Part shown: positions 24,771 to 37,235 of the stretch, one piece after another
Numbering within the stretch: the stretch's first letter is position 1
Layout: each line of letters begins with the position of its first letter
Assembly: GCA_028023455.1 (NCBI GenBank)
Contig: JAQFVV010012420.1
Location: forward strand, 2,292,001 to 2,356,000
Length of the DNA stretch: 64,000 bases
Reading direction: 5' to 3'
Source: Epiperipatus broadwayi
Lineage: Eukaryota > Onychophora > Udeonychophora > Euonychophora > Peripatidae
Notes under the pieces: generated by a model
The model's database searches: none
What the model was told of the DNA's origin: nothing
What the model saw: only the letters and a program-made list of their open reading frames with translations
Program-made: the position numbers and the translations under genes

Positions 24771-27700
24771 TTTATTTGAATAAGTACAAAATGGTATTCA
24801 ATTTATTAATATATTCACCACCAAGATTAACCTTAAAAAACTTCAACTGTTAAAAGAGCTATATAGAAACAAAATATATCTTATTAAGGATAATTAGAAA
24901 TCTTTCATAGTTAAGACATCTATTTACCATGTCTGTGATTTGGTATTTAAATTTAAATCAAATATAAATGCACTTTCCAAATAGCTAACAATTTCTAAAT
25001 AAGCTTAGCATTTTTTAGGTAGTTGGACAATAGACACTTCAGAAATTATCTGATTTTGACACTATAAATCAGTGTCTAGTTATTTTTAATGGGGAATAAA
25101 AGTTTCAAAAAATCTGATTCAGTCAGATGAAGTATTATTGTTGATCTAAACTTGAAAGATAATTGTATTATAATGGAGTATTCTCTATTTGTAAGGAAGA
25201 TGTCTATATTAGAAATATCATAAATATAAAATACAATTATTAACTACTTAGTAAATTTCGATTTTACTCTTTCTGACATGTGCTTGTGAAATGAGAACTA
25301 TGGGAATCATTTAATAAATAAAATTCATATTGCTTGATAACCACAACCAGATTAATTTTTCTTTACATAATAATTTCAATATTAAGACATTTTACCAATA
25401 ATGTGTCAATTTATGACATTTTGTTTTAAAAAAATGTTGGAAATGTTATTTAACTAATTATTGTTGTCATTTGCAATAAGAGTATAACCTTGAGAAAACA
25501 TCTAGCATCTCTCTACATCATCATAAATTATTATACCAGTCCACAAGCTATCTAAAACTTATTTTTTTATAAATAATAACTCTTATTTATAGAGAAAAAT
25601 CATTTGAGTCTTTTCATTACATCATATCTCACTATGGTATCAGTTCGAGTACTAGTTGCAATTTATTTTTCTGTATAAAATTTATTGCTATCATTAAAAT
25701 TATTTATTTATTGCCAAACTAAAAAAAAAACAAAAACTAATTATTCAAAAATTTTTATATGAATGCAAAAGATGACAGTATGACAATTGATACAAAACAA
25801 TATAATAAACAGAATGAGTATATCAAAAATGAATGAAAATGAATGAAATGACTGTAAATCCAAATGAATGGAGCATGTTACAAAAACATATGGCAGAGAA
25901 AAAAAAGGTAGGAAAGCTAAACAAAAATTTCATTATTTCAAAAGGTATGTTGCTATTACACATGCCACTGAGTAAATCATGACTTACAATAAATCTGTTT
26001 ACAAAGGCTTTTCATGACATGAAGAAATTCTTGCATGTATATCCTTGTAATTCCTATTATTCTATTTACTGAATTTATGTATATGAATTCTTTTTTTCCA
26101 TTTAACTTTATCAAGCACTAACTTTTTTTCCATTAAGCTATCAGTCCTCAAACGATGTTCAAAAGTTTTGGACTAAATTTCTTCAATAATTATTACATTG
26201 GTTCTTTTTGCTATCTTCTTGATATTATAGTTTAAAAGCATTTATCTCTTTTTTTCCATTTAGATATAAAGTTTATATTTTATAACAATACATTAATACT
26301 TGAAGGGAGATTTCATGTACATTTTTTACTTTAGACTTCATTATGTCAGCCGGATTTTGAATATTTAAGGTTCAACAAAAGCTATTTTACTTATAATAAT
26401 CCTCTATGGGATTTCTTTTATAAGCTTTCATTGTTATAAATTTTAGTCACGTAGAGAGGTAAATCAGCAATCATTTGGAAACTTTTGTATTTTATTTTAA
26501 ATTCTTTTATTTTTTCAAGTAGACATAATTAATGTCTTTTGATTTTTTTAAAATAGCCCAGCTATTTTTAAAATATCATTAAAATCTTCTTTTAACTATT
26601 AATGCAGTGCCAAATCTATATTAATTTAATTATTATTAATTTTATTTTTTTCTGAACTAACATAATACTTGGTTACTAATGAACATACAGAAAAAAATTT
26701 TTTTGTTGTTTTAATATCCAGCTCTATTATTGTCTAGCATAATTTCAATATAAGTGCGATATCATATTTACACTATTATATGCTAAGAATATAATATAGT
26801 AAATATATTGACAGCATTGTAGGCAGTAATAAAGCTGAATATTTTTAAAAATATGTTCACTAACATACCCATATTACTAACAATGATCTTTACACTTCTA
26901 ACATCAGTTTCTAACTACTTCCAAATATGCATATAGAAGAAAATGTAAAGTATATAAATAAGGTATGAGAATATAACTTTCAGCACTTTTCAATTTCATC
27001 ATCCAAAAATAAAACTATTTCATTCAATATTAATTATTTTATAATTTCTTAGTCATCACAGAAGTCATTCTCACTTGAATAGAAGAATAAGATATTCTGG
27101 TATTTACAGTATTCTGAAATTTGTCTGTAATTTGAATTAACCAATGCAATAAAAGTCATTTGAAGAATTATTAGAATTACAATTCTTTTTAATATTTTCT
27201 TGCAGTTTACATCATTCATGTAATATTACCTCTATGATCTTTGATTCTTTTGTTTTTTAATACATCTGCATTTCAAATTGCAAATAAAACTTGCATTTAT
27301 ACAGTCTTCATCAATATCTTTCTGAAATATTAAAATAGGATAAGGAAAAACTTCAGGAATTTATTTTTTGAAAATAAAAATATAGTTTTAATCTCTTGTA
27401 ATCTTTAAATCAATGTATTTTTAGCCAAAATAGTCTTTATCACATTTTGCTTTTTAATTTCATCATCTAAAAATAAGTTCTTATCTTTTATCATTTTTTA
27501 ATAATTCTGTGTGAAAATGAAAATATTCATATAATTTTTTGAACTTTTCTAAAAATATCATCTTGTTTTTCTTCATTTGAATTTTTTTTTTAATTACAGT
27601 ATTTTTTATTTAGAAAAGTATTTTTGTTTTCTTTGCCTATTAATAAAAATAAGCATTCATTTTCTAAATGTTCAATCATTGTTGTATTTAATCATTGTTT

Positions 27701-27984
27701 TACTGCAACTTCTTTGGTTATATTTGATAAGTAGAAGATTTTCTTTTTATCTTTCTTGTTTTTGTTGTATTATTTGTAAAGTTCTTAATAGTGGTTACCA
27801 CAGCTTATCAAACTCTCTGTTCACTTTGTAATAAATACAAATTTTTATTTTACAATTACTGGAAGCAGGTTTTTCCTGAAGCTTGACAGAACTAATTCAA
27901 TTTTCACTTTACCAGCTGACACATATTTATTGTTACTAATTGATCACTTGACTGACAATCTGGCAGAGTTTTGGAAACAATAAC
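24771..27984. other. No gene recognised
   Basis: AT-rich sequence without exons or elements I can name. The 84-codon frame at 27577-27831 is phenylalanine- and leucine-rich with poor complexity and has no recognised family. Confidence 0.5.
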
Positions 27985-27997
27985 TGAATTTATACAT

Positions 27998-28299
27998 TAA
28001 ACATCACATGATATATATAAGCTATTGAGATTAGATTGAAAACATTTTTGTGTTTTCAATTTCATTCTCATAGTTTTATAGTTAAGTAGAGATAAAAGGT
28101 GGTTTCTGGAGGGTTGCATTAGGTCCTAAGATCTAGGTGCAGTGCTCTCAGATCCAAAGCTCCTCACTGCTAAAAACCACAAGCCAGAAACTAGTCTGGG
28201 GATATTGGATGAGTAGGCATTAGATAAAGATTTTATGCACAAGCCTTCTGGCATCCATTGATTACTCTGGTTGGCACTACTGTATAGAGAGTTTTGCCT
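27998..28299 (+). mobile_element. Hammerhead repeat element, copy C (302 bp), with 13-bp TSD
   Basis: Flanked by TGAATTTATACAT at 27985-27997 and 28300-28312. It starts with only the outermost 15 bases of the family's inverted terminal sequence (TAAACATCACATGAT). It then runs through the middle region shared with copy B (AAGCTATTGAG, TTTTCAATTTCATTCTC, GGAGGGTTGCATTAG), the hammerhead and the 3' end GAGAGTTTTGCCT. The short inverted piece shows that the terminus is conserved while the length of inversion varies between copies. Confidence 0.88.
28154..28208 (+). ncRNA. Type I hammerhead ribozyme, core damaged (copy C)
   Basis: GAAAC (28187-28191), palindromic ACTAGT, GTC (28194-28196) and both stem I strands are intact. 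The first core strand reads CTGCTAA instead of CTGATGA at 28167-28173, which should abolish cleavage. Confidence 0.65.
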
Positions 28300-28784
28300 T
28301 GAATTTATACATCTGATTCTGCACTGAACATTATTTAATGACAGTATTACTCTTTTTATAATATCCGTATATAGTCAGCAATAAAGTTATTGATGAAAAA
28401 AAAGTTTTTTGATAAAATTTTTATAAACAATATTTATCTGTTACACAAATTGTGTTTTCTAATTACATTTGTAACAAAAATATTTTCAACATAATTTAAA
28501 TCACCAATAGTCAAAAAAATTATTTGATGCAAAATTCATTATTCTTCTCTTTATTTTTATTAATCTTCAATTCTGAAATATAATTCCATCACATATAGAG
28601 ATATTTCATTAACAAAACTGCAGTGTTCTTTCTAATAATCATTATAAATCTTCTTTTTAAAACATTTGAACTGAAATTGTTGGGTTTCTGATTGTTTAAA
28701 TTTACTTAAAATTTATTAGCAATATATATATTAAAAATTTCAGATCTATCAGTTTTATATAAAATAAAGATAATTACAACTTGT

Positions 28785-29410
28785 CTATACCAACCAAATG
28801 AACAAGATGAATTTGAAAGTGATTTTAGTATAGTGATCAATAAAAATAACTTGCCATTATGCTTTCGAATTATGGAAAGGCATTTGATTAAATAAGCATT
28901 TCCATAAAGATTAAAGCATTGGATCGATAAGATACAAACCCAGGATATTGCCATATTCTTACAAATTTTTTATCAAAATACAATAGCAAAGATTAGAGTA
29001 TACATCAGAGAGATTCCATATCTCTTAAAACTTTTTTTGTAGTCTTACAAGAAATCTTTTGTACATTAAAAATGGGAAGCTAAAAGGCTAAAAGAAATGG
29101 AGATTGTTTTAGTGATATTTTGCAGATGAGCTGACCGTTTTTGCAAATAATGCTTCAAAGCTTCAAGAAATATTAGAAAAGTTATCAGATGAAAATAAAA
29201 AATAATGACTAAAGATTAATGCTAAAATGTATTAAAGTAATGTTTAGTGGTTTTTCTCAGAAAAAGAAAATAAAGAATTAGAAGAAGTTAATAATTGGTC
29301 AAATTGTTGATACAGATGAAAACATAATGGATGAAATTAATCAGAGAATTAAACTTGGATAAAGTACTTTTGGTAGAATTTTAAAATGCACTTTTACTGC
29401 AGAATACAAT
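28785..29410 (+). mobile_element. LINE fragment (RTE-like family 1), reverse transcriptase
   Basis: The sequence matches the family 1 reverse transcriptase in many broken frames: CTTGCCATTATGCTTTCG with TATGGAAAGGCATTTGATT (the FVDYEKAFD block, about 28850-28895) and TTTTGCAGATGAGCTGAC (FADEL, catalytic motif, about 29118-29140). The region before the thumb ends near 29400. It stops just where the piece at 31590 resumes, so the two may be one LINE split by later insertions. Confidence 0.7.
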
Positions 29411-31189
29411 GGATATTCACGCAAGGATTTATCATAGCAATCATCATTAATTTATATCCACTATTTTAATTTACAATTGATTACTTACTGCATTTATCTT
29501 TAAAAAAAATTCAAAACATTTTATAAAAATGTTGTATATTTTATAAAAATAATGACACCATAGGATAATGACTTCATTAAAATTATATTATCTAAAAATA
29601 ATATGATGACATTCAAGCTAAAAATATACAATACAGATGTTTATTCATTATACATATTCAATTTTTATCCAGTACCCTGTAAGATAATCAGTACTTTCAT
29701 TTATGGCACATCTGATATAAAGAAGATTTTCATTGTTAATGACTACAAAAGCCGAAAAAATGTCAGTTTTATTCAATACAATATAAAATCAAAAATATAC
29801 TTTGAGCATATATAGTAAAAAAGTGCATTAATAATAAATTTTTAAATGGGCATATTAGGTAAAATATATTCACTCAATCAATTATGTACTAAAATTCTTA
29901 AAAATATTATTTTGCATGCAGCTAAAAATATGATCATCATAATTATAAAATATATTCATGATAATTGTAAATAATTTTGAGGAAAAAAGTGATTTTGTGT
30001 ATTATGTAATTATTAATCAACTTTCTATGATCAAAAGTGAACATAATTAAATATTAAATCAATAATCTCATAATTTGTTTTTTTTATTATAAACATAAAA
30101 AAATATAGAATTGGTGGGGGAAAAAAAGACAAATTTTTTAAAATAATTTGCATGAATAAAATAGCATCAACTGTGCATTACATTTATAATCTAATTTTTA
30201 TTTAATTTCAAATACATTTATGTAAAATAAATAAATTTACAAACTGTTACTTTAAAAATACAGTATGACAAAAAAAAAATTCAAAGTTTAATAATAGAAC
30301 ATAAAGTGCACCAAAAATAAATTTTAAAATATGCACTGTGTTAATTTTTTTCTATATACTTTATTTTAATTTAGCAAACTGTGATTCAGGAAATATTCTC
30401 TGGCTATATAAGAAGTAAATTAAAAAATGTATTTTTTTAAAATTATTGTTATAGAAATGATTTTATACAATATATTTACCCACAGATTAGTATCTTTTTT
30501 ATTAATAAAATGCTTAGTAAAATATTTATATATTAAGATTTTTTCAATTTCAAGCTTTCCTCTTTAATTGGGGGTTTAAAGCTTTTCTTAAGTTATAATC
30601 TCTATTCGTTTGTCTGTAAACACTTATTTTAGAATAAAAATTTAAAATTGAGGTTTAATGTATTTATATTGGATATATTTTGTTCAAATTTGGTACATTT
30701 GATATAAATCACTGGCAGTGCAATATGACACTAAAATATTTTAGGTATAGTATCCAGTTTCTTAAATACATAGCATTGGGCAAATATAATTTTAAATATT
30801 TTTATATCAAATTTAAAATAAGTTCTTCAATAAGTTTTCATTAATACACACAAGAGAGTGATATGTATATATTTTGTATTGTGGTTTGTTTTAATTAAAT
30901 GCTTTGACTTTAAAATAAAATTTTAAAATAGAGATTTAATATATTTATATTCAATATGATTTGTTCAAATTTGTTATAAATCATAGTCAATGCAATGTGA
31001 TACTAAAATATTTTAGTTTAGTTTAGCTAGTTTCTTAAATACAGGACAGTGGGTAAATGAATAAAACTATATTGTAAACAACTTGATTTAATACTTATGA
31101 TTTTACTTTCAACCTTAAAATTATATTAGCATAATTTAAAATTGAAATAAAAACAAATGCTTGTTTACAATCATAATGCTAATAATTCA
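29411..31189. other. Possible insertion splitting a LINE; no gene recognised
   Basis: AT-rich sequence between the two LINE pieces. The two stretches at about 30610-30800 and 30880-31045 resemble each other (AAAATTGAGGTTTAATGTAT, GTTCAAATTTG, CAATATGACACTAAAATATT), a diverged direct repeat of about 290 bases. No coding exon is seen. Confidence 0.4.
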
Positions 31190-31482
31190 ATAATAGTACT
31201 TATAAAAAAAATATTTTATAATCAATCCTTTTATTTACTTTGTACTGAAAAAAATATTTCTTCAATCACAATTGGGTTTTTTTTATTTAACTTGAAATAA
31301 AAGCATGGGGTGGAGGATCCAGAACTTAATTAAGTTAATCATTAATTTATATAACAATAGATTGATCACCCACACTTTTATTTCAAGTTAAATATAAAAA
31401 CCCTAATTATGGTTGAAGAAAGAATTATTTTTTAGTGCAATGTAAATAAAAGCATTGATTATAAAATATTTTTTATACCTAT
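31190..31482. repeat. Foldback element (inverted arms of about 110-120 bp)
   Basis: Left arm about 31190-31310, right arm about 31372-31482. Paired segments include ATATTTTATAATCAAT, TTCTTCAATCACAATTGGG against the inverted CCCTAATTATGGTTGAAGAA, and TTAACTTGAAATAAAAGCATG. The middle is short and non-coding. It shares arm sequence with the truncated copy at 16660-16890. No clear target-site duplication. Confidence 0.65.
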
Positions 31483-31589
31483 TATTATTACATATTTTGA
31501 ATTTAAGGTAGCAAATCAATTTGTTTCCCTTACAAATTCATTATAATTGCTTACTTTTGATTTTATATTTTTTAACTATGAAGCATTTT

Positions 31590-32012
31590 GAGGAACCAAA
31601 TGGTGCAAAAGTATATGTGTTATACAAGTTCTTACTTATGGATCTTAAATTTGGACACTTAACAAAAATGACCCAGATATTTCAGGCCATTTAATGAAGT
31701 ATGATAAAATGTTTGATAGGATGAACAAAAAAAAATTGAAAACAAAATATATTGGTGAGAAAACAAACAGATATCACTGACATAATAAAAAAGCTAAAAG
31801 ACTGAAATGAGGCAGGGCTAGACATATTTACAAAAGAGATGATAAATAAATAGTTGAAGTTTTAAATTGGATTCCATGAGATTACAAAAGAGAGACATAA
31901 TATGAAATGCATGCATAAAATAAAGAATTTTGCTTGTATGATGTGATGAAGAAAGTTTAAGGACCGGAAAAACTGGATTAAACTGGGAAAGACCTAAAAC
32001 GACCACCACTAC
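31590..32012 (+). mobile_element. LINE fragment (RTE-like family 1), C-terminal domain and 3' end
   Basis: Starts with the segment after the reverse transcriptase thumb (GTATATGTGTTATACAAGTTC, TTCTTACTTATGGATC, TTTGGACACTTAACAAAAATG; compare the family phrase VLTYGSETWTLT). It runs through the family C-terminal region (AACAGATATCACTGACAT) to the 3' end (AACTGGATTAAACTGGG). Broken in all frames. Confidence 0.65.
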
Positions 32013-32744
32013 ATTGCTTTTTAACAACATTTAATATTCTTTGATCCACATCTTGACAGTGCATTAATAATTATGTGCTTTAATAAAGTTAGAATTTTCT
32101 CATTTAATACATGCTTCAACGCCAAATTTAAATCTGATTTAAATTGATTTTTATATAATTTTGTAATCTACTCACAAAAGCTGTACATGAATTTAGATTA
32201 AGTTTATTATTAATTCCAGTTATAAACTAGAAACAATGTTTTTTTTTCAATCTTTTTTGAGCCTTTTATTATTTTATAAATTTTTGACATAAGTAAAACA
32301 AAAATGCTATTCTTTTATTTTATAGTATTGTAGTGATTAAAAATATTCCAATCTTTTCCAAAATTATCTAAGTCTGGGTTGTGCCAATAATTTAAAGTAC
32401 TATCATGGTATTTTTTTCTTAGTTTGTTCTTATTCCTGGCTTAAAAGACTGTGTCATTAGTAAGGTTACTTAGAATTGATACGACATTCAAATATTTTCA
32501 TTAGATTATAATTAGTTCATAATGTTAAGATAAATGTATCATCAAATAGATTTACTAAATAAAATATAAAATCAATGTTCTTAAATTTACAATGAAAAAT
32601 TCACACCAAATTTATGACACAAATTTATTGCTTATATTTCTAATTTTATACAATATAAAATATAAATTTATATTATGGGTGTAATGTGAATTAGTCATTG
32701 TAAATTTAGGAGCATTGAATTTAAATGCTATTTGTGGGATAAAT
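32013..32744. other. No gene recognised
   Basis: AT-rich sequence without recognisable features. Confidence 0.4.
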
Positions 32745-32860
32745 AAAGTGATGAAGTGCCAGACTCTGAATCTTATGACCTTTGGATTGACCCTCCTTCT
32801 GTCATTTCTAGCTCTTGAACTTCTTATGAACTCCCAGGCAATTTATATTTCATTATATGT
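32745..32860 (+). repeat. tRNA-derived SINE copy
   Basis: tRNA-like head with AGTGATGAAGTGCCAGACTC, CTTATGACCTTTGGATTGAC, then a body TTCTGTCATTTCTAGCTC and tail GAACTTCTTATGAACTCCCA. Body and tail align with the minus-strand copy at 33590-33720 and the tail of the 14755-14950 copy. Confidence 0.55.
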
Positions 32861-33589
32861 CATCTAATTTAAGGTGAGTAATTATATTTTAACACAGCAA
32901 TAGTAATGCAAGCTTCTTTGTTTGTTTATTATTAGGGAAAAAAAGGAAAATTTATTTCAGAATAATATTATATAACAAAAACAAAATACATATCTACAAA
33001 TTTTATGAGTTGCAAGAAAAAAAAATTAAATTGTTGATGGAATAATAGACTGGACAACCACAAATAGAAAATAATGCTTGTCATTTGTGAGTTTTTCAGT
33101 TAAAAAAATATAATTTCAGTTACTGAAAAATATGATCCAATGTAAAATGAAATTTTATGATTCATTCCATTTATAATTAATAAAAAATGTTGATAGTAGT
33201 TTAGCTCTTTCACCAGTTATATTTAAAATGTTTTGTTTGTGTCCAAGTCAAGTATATTTAAACTTTAGATTACAAGTAGGCTTAGGATATTTCCTTCAGC
33301 TAGCTGATTTATGATAACCTAAGTAGCTATCTAATATTAGTCAGTAAATGACTATTTAAATACCATTAGTTGGAGAATAAAGATTCCAAGTTAATTTGAG
33401 TTATTGAGGTTTGATGTAAAAAAAAAAAGTAGAACTCTAGTACATTGGAGCCTCCACTGTTCATTGAAAAGTTTTATAACCCTCGAAATGCTGAATCATG
33501 GTTTTCCTTTATCGTTATTTCTTTTTGATATCATAATCTCTATTCACAACATAAATTTAACATACAAAAATTTAGAAAATTAAAAAAAA

Positions 33590-33720
33590 GTAATCAAATG
33601 ATATATTCCTTGGAAGTTTATAAGAACTTAAAGCAATGGAAATGACAGAGCTGGAACTGCATTCTGTGGGTCTTGAGTTAAAGAGTCAGCATTCTATCTC
33701 TATACTAAATCATGCAGGGC
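33590..33720 (-). repeat. tRNA-derived SINE copy
   Basis: On the minus strand: CATGATTTAGTATAGAGATAG (A-box region), GCTGACTCTTTAACTCAAGA (anticodon region, possible CTT), B-box-like GCAGTTCCAGC, then the shared body CTCTGTCATTTCCA and tail AGTTCTTATAAACTTCCAAG. Inverted relative to the copy 0.8 kb to the left. Confidence 0.55.
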
Positions 33721-35188
33721 AAGAATTTAGATATTAAAGGAATAATAACTATGAACTACTTTTAATTATAAATATCAGCAGTTAATGTATAAGAGATGGA
33801 TTAAACAAAATACCATAAAATATTTTAGAGAGCAATCTGCAAAAATTTTGGCAAAATCTGATAAACATTGGGGCAATCTAAAGGGAAAAAAAGCATTTAC
33901 CTAGGATCTTATATTCTTTATAAAAACTCTATTCCTTTACAAAATTATATCATGTTTTCAAATGAAGAAAAAGAAAAAAACAATGCTACATTCATTCTCA
34001 TCTTTATTTAACTTCTATCTGCCTCTTGTAGATGTAAAGGGCTTATAAAAATTTATAATATAACTCTAAAAAATATAATAAATTATATTAAAGGAAAGTA
34101 AGCAGTTAAACTTCCATCTGTAATATTCATTACTATTATTTTGTTGCCTAGTTACTTAATCGTCCTTCAGAAAGATAACTCAAATTTCATATATATATAT
34201 ATGGACAAATTTCAGTCTTTAAATTGTCCATAATGAAATATAAAATATTGATCAACTTTAAATAAAAGTGATAATAAATAACTGAAGATTAAATAAAAAT
34301 TTATTTATAGTATCAACTTAGTTTTTTTTATTCCTTATAGGAATCTCATTATTACATAAGCAGACATATTGACAATGTTCCTTTAAAGAATAAAAACTAG
34401 TTTAATACTATAAATAAATTTTATTCAATCTTAAGACATTTATTATGAATTTTATTTAAAGTTTTATCAATATTATATATATAATATTGAGAAGAGACTT
34501 ATTAAGTAAAATGGACGTGATGTATTTGTATTAATAATTGCACTTTTGGTTATGCTAATGAGGTTATCGTTCCGAAAACTTAGAAAGAGTTGAAATTTTC
34601 TAATTATACAGATTGTTGAAGCATAAACTAAAGTCTGACTAAAATCTGCATAAAACTAAAATGACGTATAAATAGATCTAAAAAGTTTGAAAATTTAGAT
34701 GCATATAAAAATTATTAAAAAAAAAAAGTTACACTTTGGCACTTAACAGATAAGAAAAATAAAAAGAATACTTTTTAAAATACCTTTCTAAGAAATACAT
34801 ATTTGAATATTTTAAAATTTGAAAGGCAAAAACAGAAAATTTAAAATCTAACTTATAATCATTTTTACTTACTATTAGTACTTAATAAAAGTCTATAAAA
34901 CAGAAAAAAAAAATTTTTCCATCTTTTTGTTTCACTTGTGACTCTTTTTATACTTTCAAATTTCTTATTGTAGTATTTCTTGTTCTTTTTCTGACGATTT
35001 TTTTTTTTTCAGTTATTATCTCTTTCACCAGATTTCCATTTTAAACATTTTTTGACAAACAAGTTTGGCACTATTAATAAGTTATCAATATATTTTCATC
35101 CAACCTTTTAAATTTGCCTATGACAAATGCCTAAATAATGCTGTAGTATAATATAAAAAAATGTCTTGGACAACTAAAAAAATTATAA
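33721..35188. other. No gene recognised
   Basis: AT-rich sequence. An AT dinucleotide run lies at about 34189-34202. No exon or element is supported. Confidence 0.45.
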
Positions 35189-35589
35189 CATATTAACTTG
35201 AATATAAGACACCCCTGAATTTAGATGCAGTAGGATTTTAAGGCCAAAAAATTGGGGGAAAAATTTCTCCCCAAATTTAAGACACATATTTGTACTTAAT
35301 AGGAACCAATAAAAATACAATAAGCTCACTTAACTTATTGTGACTCTTTTTTGGATATATGGTACTTTTACTTTCTACATCTTCATTTACAGAACTTGAA
35401 GTCTCACCCCCCTCACAGGATATATCATCTTCAGGCTATTTAAATTACAGCCGAACATTATAATTTCTTTGTCAATTTGCTTTCATGTAAAAATATATTT
35501 TTCTATTAAAATCTAAATCATTCTTCTAAAATAATTTACATTTTTACAAATATTTTCTTTAAAAAAATTATAAATGTATAATACAATTA

Positions 35590-36010
35590 AAAATCAAAAT
35601 GAAGTTATCAGAACTATCAAAATCAGGAAAATAACATTAAAAGATTCTAAAACATATATTTTCAATTTCAAAATCAAAACAAAGACATTGGAACTCAAAA
35701 TTTTGACAGGCACTCTCTTGTGTAGAGAACAAGAAGCAAACAATCAGCACTTTGGAAGGCAGGCTCAGTTTTCTTGATAAAATAATGGTAAAATTGGCAA
35801 AATAATGATAAAAGATTTTAAAACAATAGTTTTAACTTTGAAATTCAAAACGAAGATATCAGAACTGTCAAAATTGTTGATAGGTGCTCACTTGTGTAGA
35901 AAAAAGAAACAACCAATCAGAACAAAAGCAGGTTCTTATTTCAATGTTGTATTGATTTATTAGTTGTAAAAAAGGTTATTAAGCATAGTTTTCTCAATAA
36001 AATAACGGTA
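35590..36010. repeat. Tandem direct repeat, period about 174 bp
   Basis: GACAGGCACTCTCTTGTGTAG at 35705 recurs as GATAGGTGCTCACTTGTGTAG at 35879. The flanking text also recurs (ATCAGAACTATCAAAAT / ATCAGAACTGTCAAAAT; AACAATCAGCAC / AACCAATCAGAAC; CTTGATAAAATAATGG / CTCAATAAAATAACGG). It lies inside the TIR-bounded element. Confidence 0.65.
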
Positions 36011-36479
36011 AAATCAGAAAAAAAGGTAAAAGTAGCAGTTTGAGAGTTAAAGCTGTTTAAAAAATTAATCAAAAAAATACTGATTAAAAATAATTTAACA
36101 TGCTATTCTATATAAGTAATGATTATAATACTATTGTTTTTTCTGAAGATTTGTGATAATGGTGTTTTAATTGTATTGGATTATTTCCATCATCTAATAT
36201 GAGTATTGAATGTCTTTAGAAAAAATTAACTTTATTTAAATACTCCAAATTCATTTAACTGTTAGTATTAATACATAAAAAAGCACAATGTTTCAAGAGA
36301 TATTAGTCTCTCTTCTTCAGATGTTTCTGAACTAACCAGTAACAGTAAAAGCATGGGAATCAAACCTGGACCCTTAGATTCTTGAGTATTGAATTTTAAG
36401 GTAATGTTATAACTAACTGAGCCATCATGCCAAAGGCAACATTCAGTAAAAATTTCATATACTTATCTATGTGGTTCCT

Positions 36480-36777
36480 CCTGATTTCTCCACTTTTTCA
36501 TGTGAGCAGCTTTTTACATTTGCTTCTTTGTACCTTTTCTATCCAATATTTTTGTCTTTTCCCAATCGAACATATGTGTATTGGTACATACACAATCTGA
36601 TACCTTAGACACATCTGTTTTCTCTCTTCTAATCATCAGTTTGTGTTCTTGCAAGTGCTTTTCAAAAGGATGACTGGTCTCACCAATATATGTTTTTCCA
36701 CATTCACATATTTCATAATTCAGTTTTTTCTTTTCAGCATTTCAAGTTTAGGCTTTGTAGACGTTAGAATTCCTCAC
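36480..36777 (-). pseudogene. GIY-YIG endonuclease fragment, left arm
   Basis: Minus-strand remnant of the GIY-YIG domain. It keeps codons for the phrases NYEICECGKTYIGETSHPFEK, KHLQEHKLMIRREKTD and the following D-E-V-R-K region. It mirrors the fragment in the right arm with a few percent divergence and has no intact frame at its upstream edge. Confidence 0.7.
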
Positions 36778-36785
36778 AGTATCAT

Positions 36786-37235
36786 ATGGCCCTAGAAGGC
36801 TGTTCTGATGTTATATTGATTGTAAATTTTCCTTACTTATCAAAAATAGCAGACAAATTAAGAAAAATCTGCAATCAGTATAATATCAAAACAGCCTTCC
36901 AGAGACATACCACACTACAAACAATTCTAACATCTACAAAGCCTAAAGTTGAAATGCTGAAAATAAAAAATTGCATCTATGAAATACCATGTGAATGTGG
37001 AAGAACATATATTGGTGAGACCAGTTGTCCCATTGAAAGGTGCTGGTAAGAACACAAACTGATGATTAGAAGAGAGAAAACAGATATGTCTAAAATAGCA
37101 GACCATGTATGTACCAATGAATACATGTTTAATTGGAAAAATACAAAAATATTGGATAAAGAAAAGGTACAAAGAAGAAAATTTAAAGAAGCTGCTCACA
37201 TGACAATGGTAACAACCCCATATGTCAACCTAGTG
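36786..37235 (+). pseudogene. Penelope-like protein C-terminus with GIY-YIG domain
   Basis: First part, residues about 1-58 from 36786: the linker between reverse transcriptase and endonuclease (VNFPYLSKIADKLRKICNQY then KTAFQRHTTLQTILTSTKPK). Then the GIY-YIG signature CIYEIPCECGRTYIGET at about 36970-37020. A TAA stop at about 37047 interrupts it. After the stop the same frame continues with EHKLMIRREKTDMSKIADH and WKNTKILDKEKVQRRKFKEA, the conserved second half. Family context: this domain nicks the target DNA for Penelope-like retrotransposition. The truncation and the stop make it non-functional here. Confidence 0.85.
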
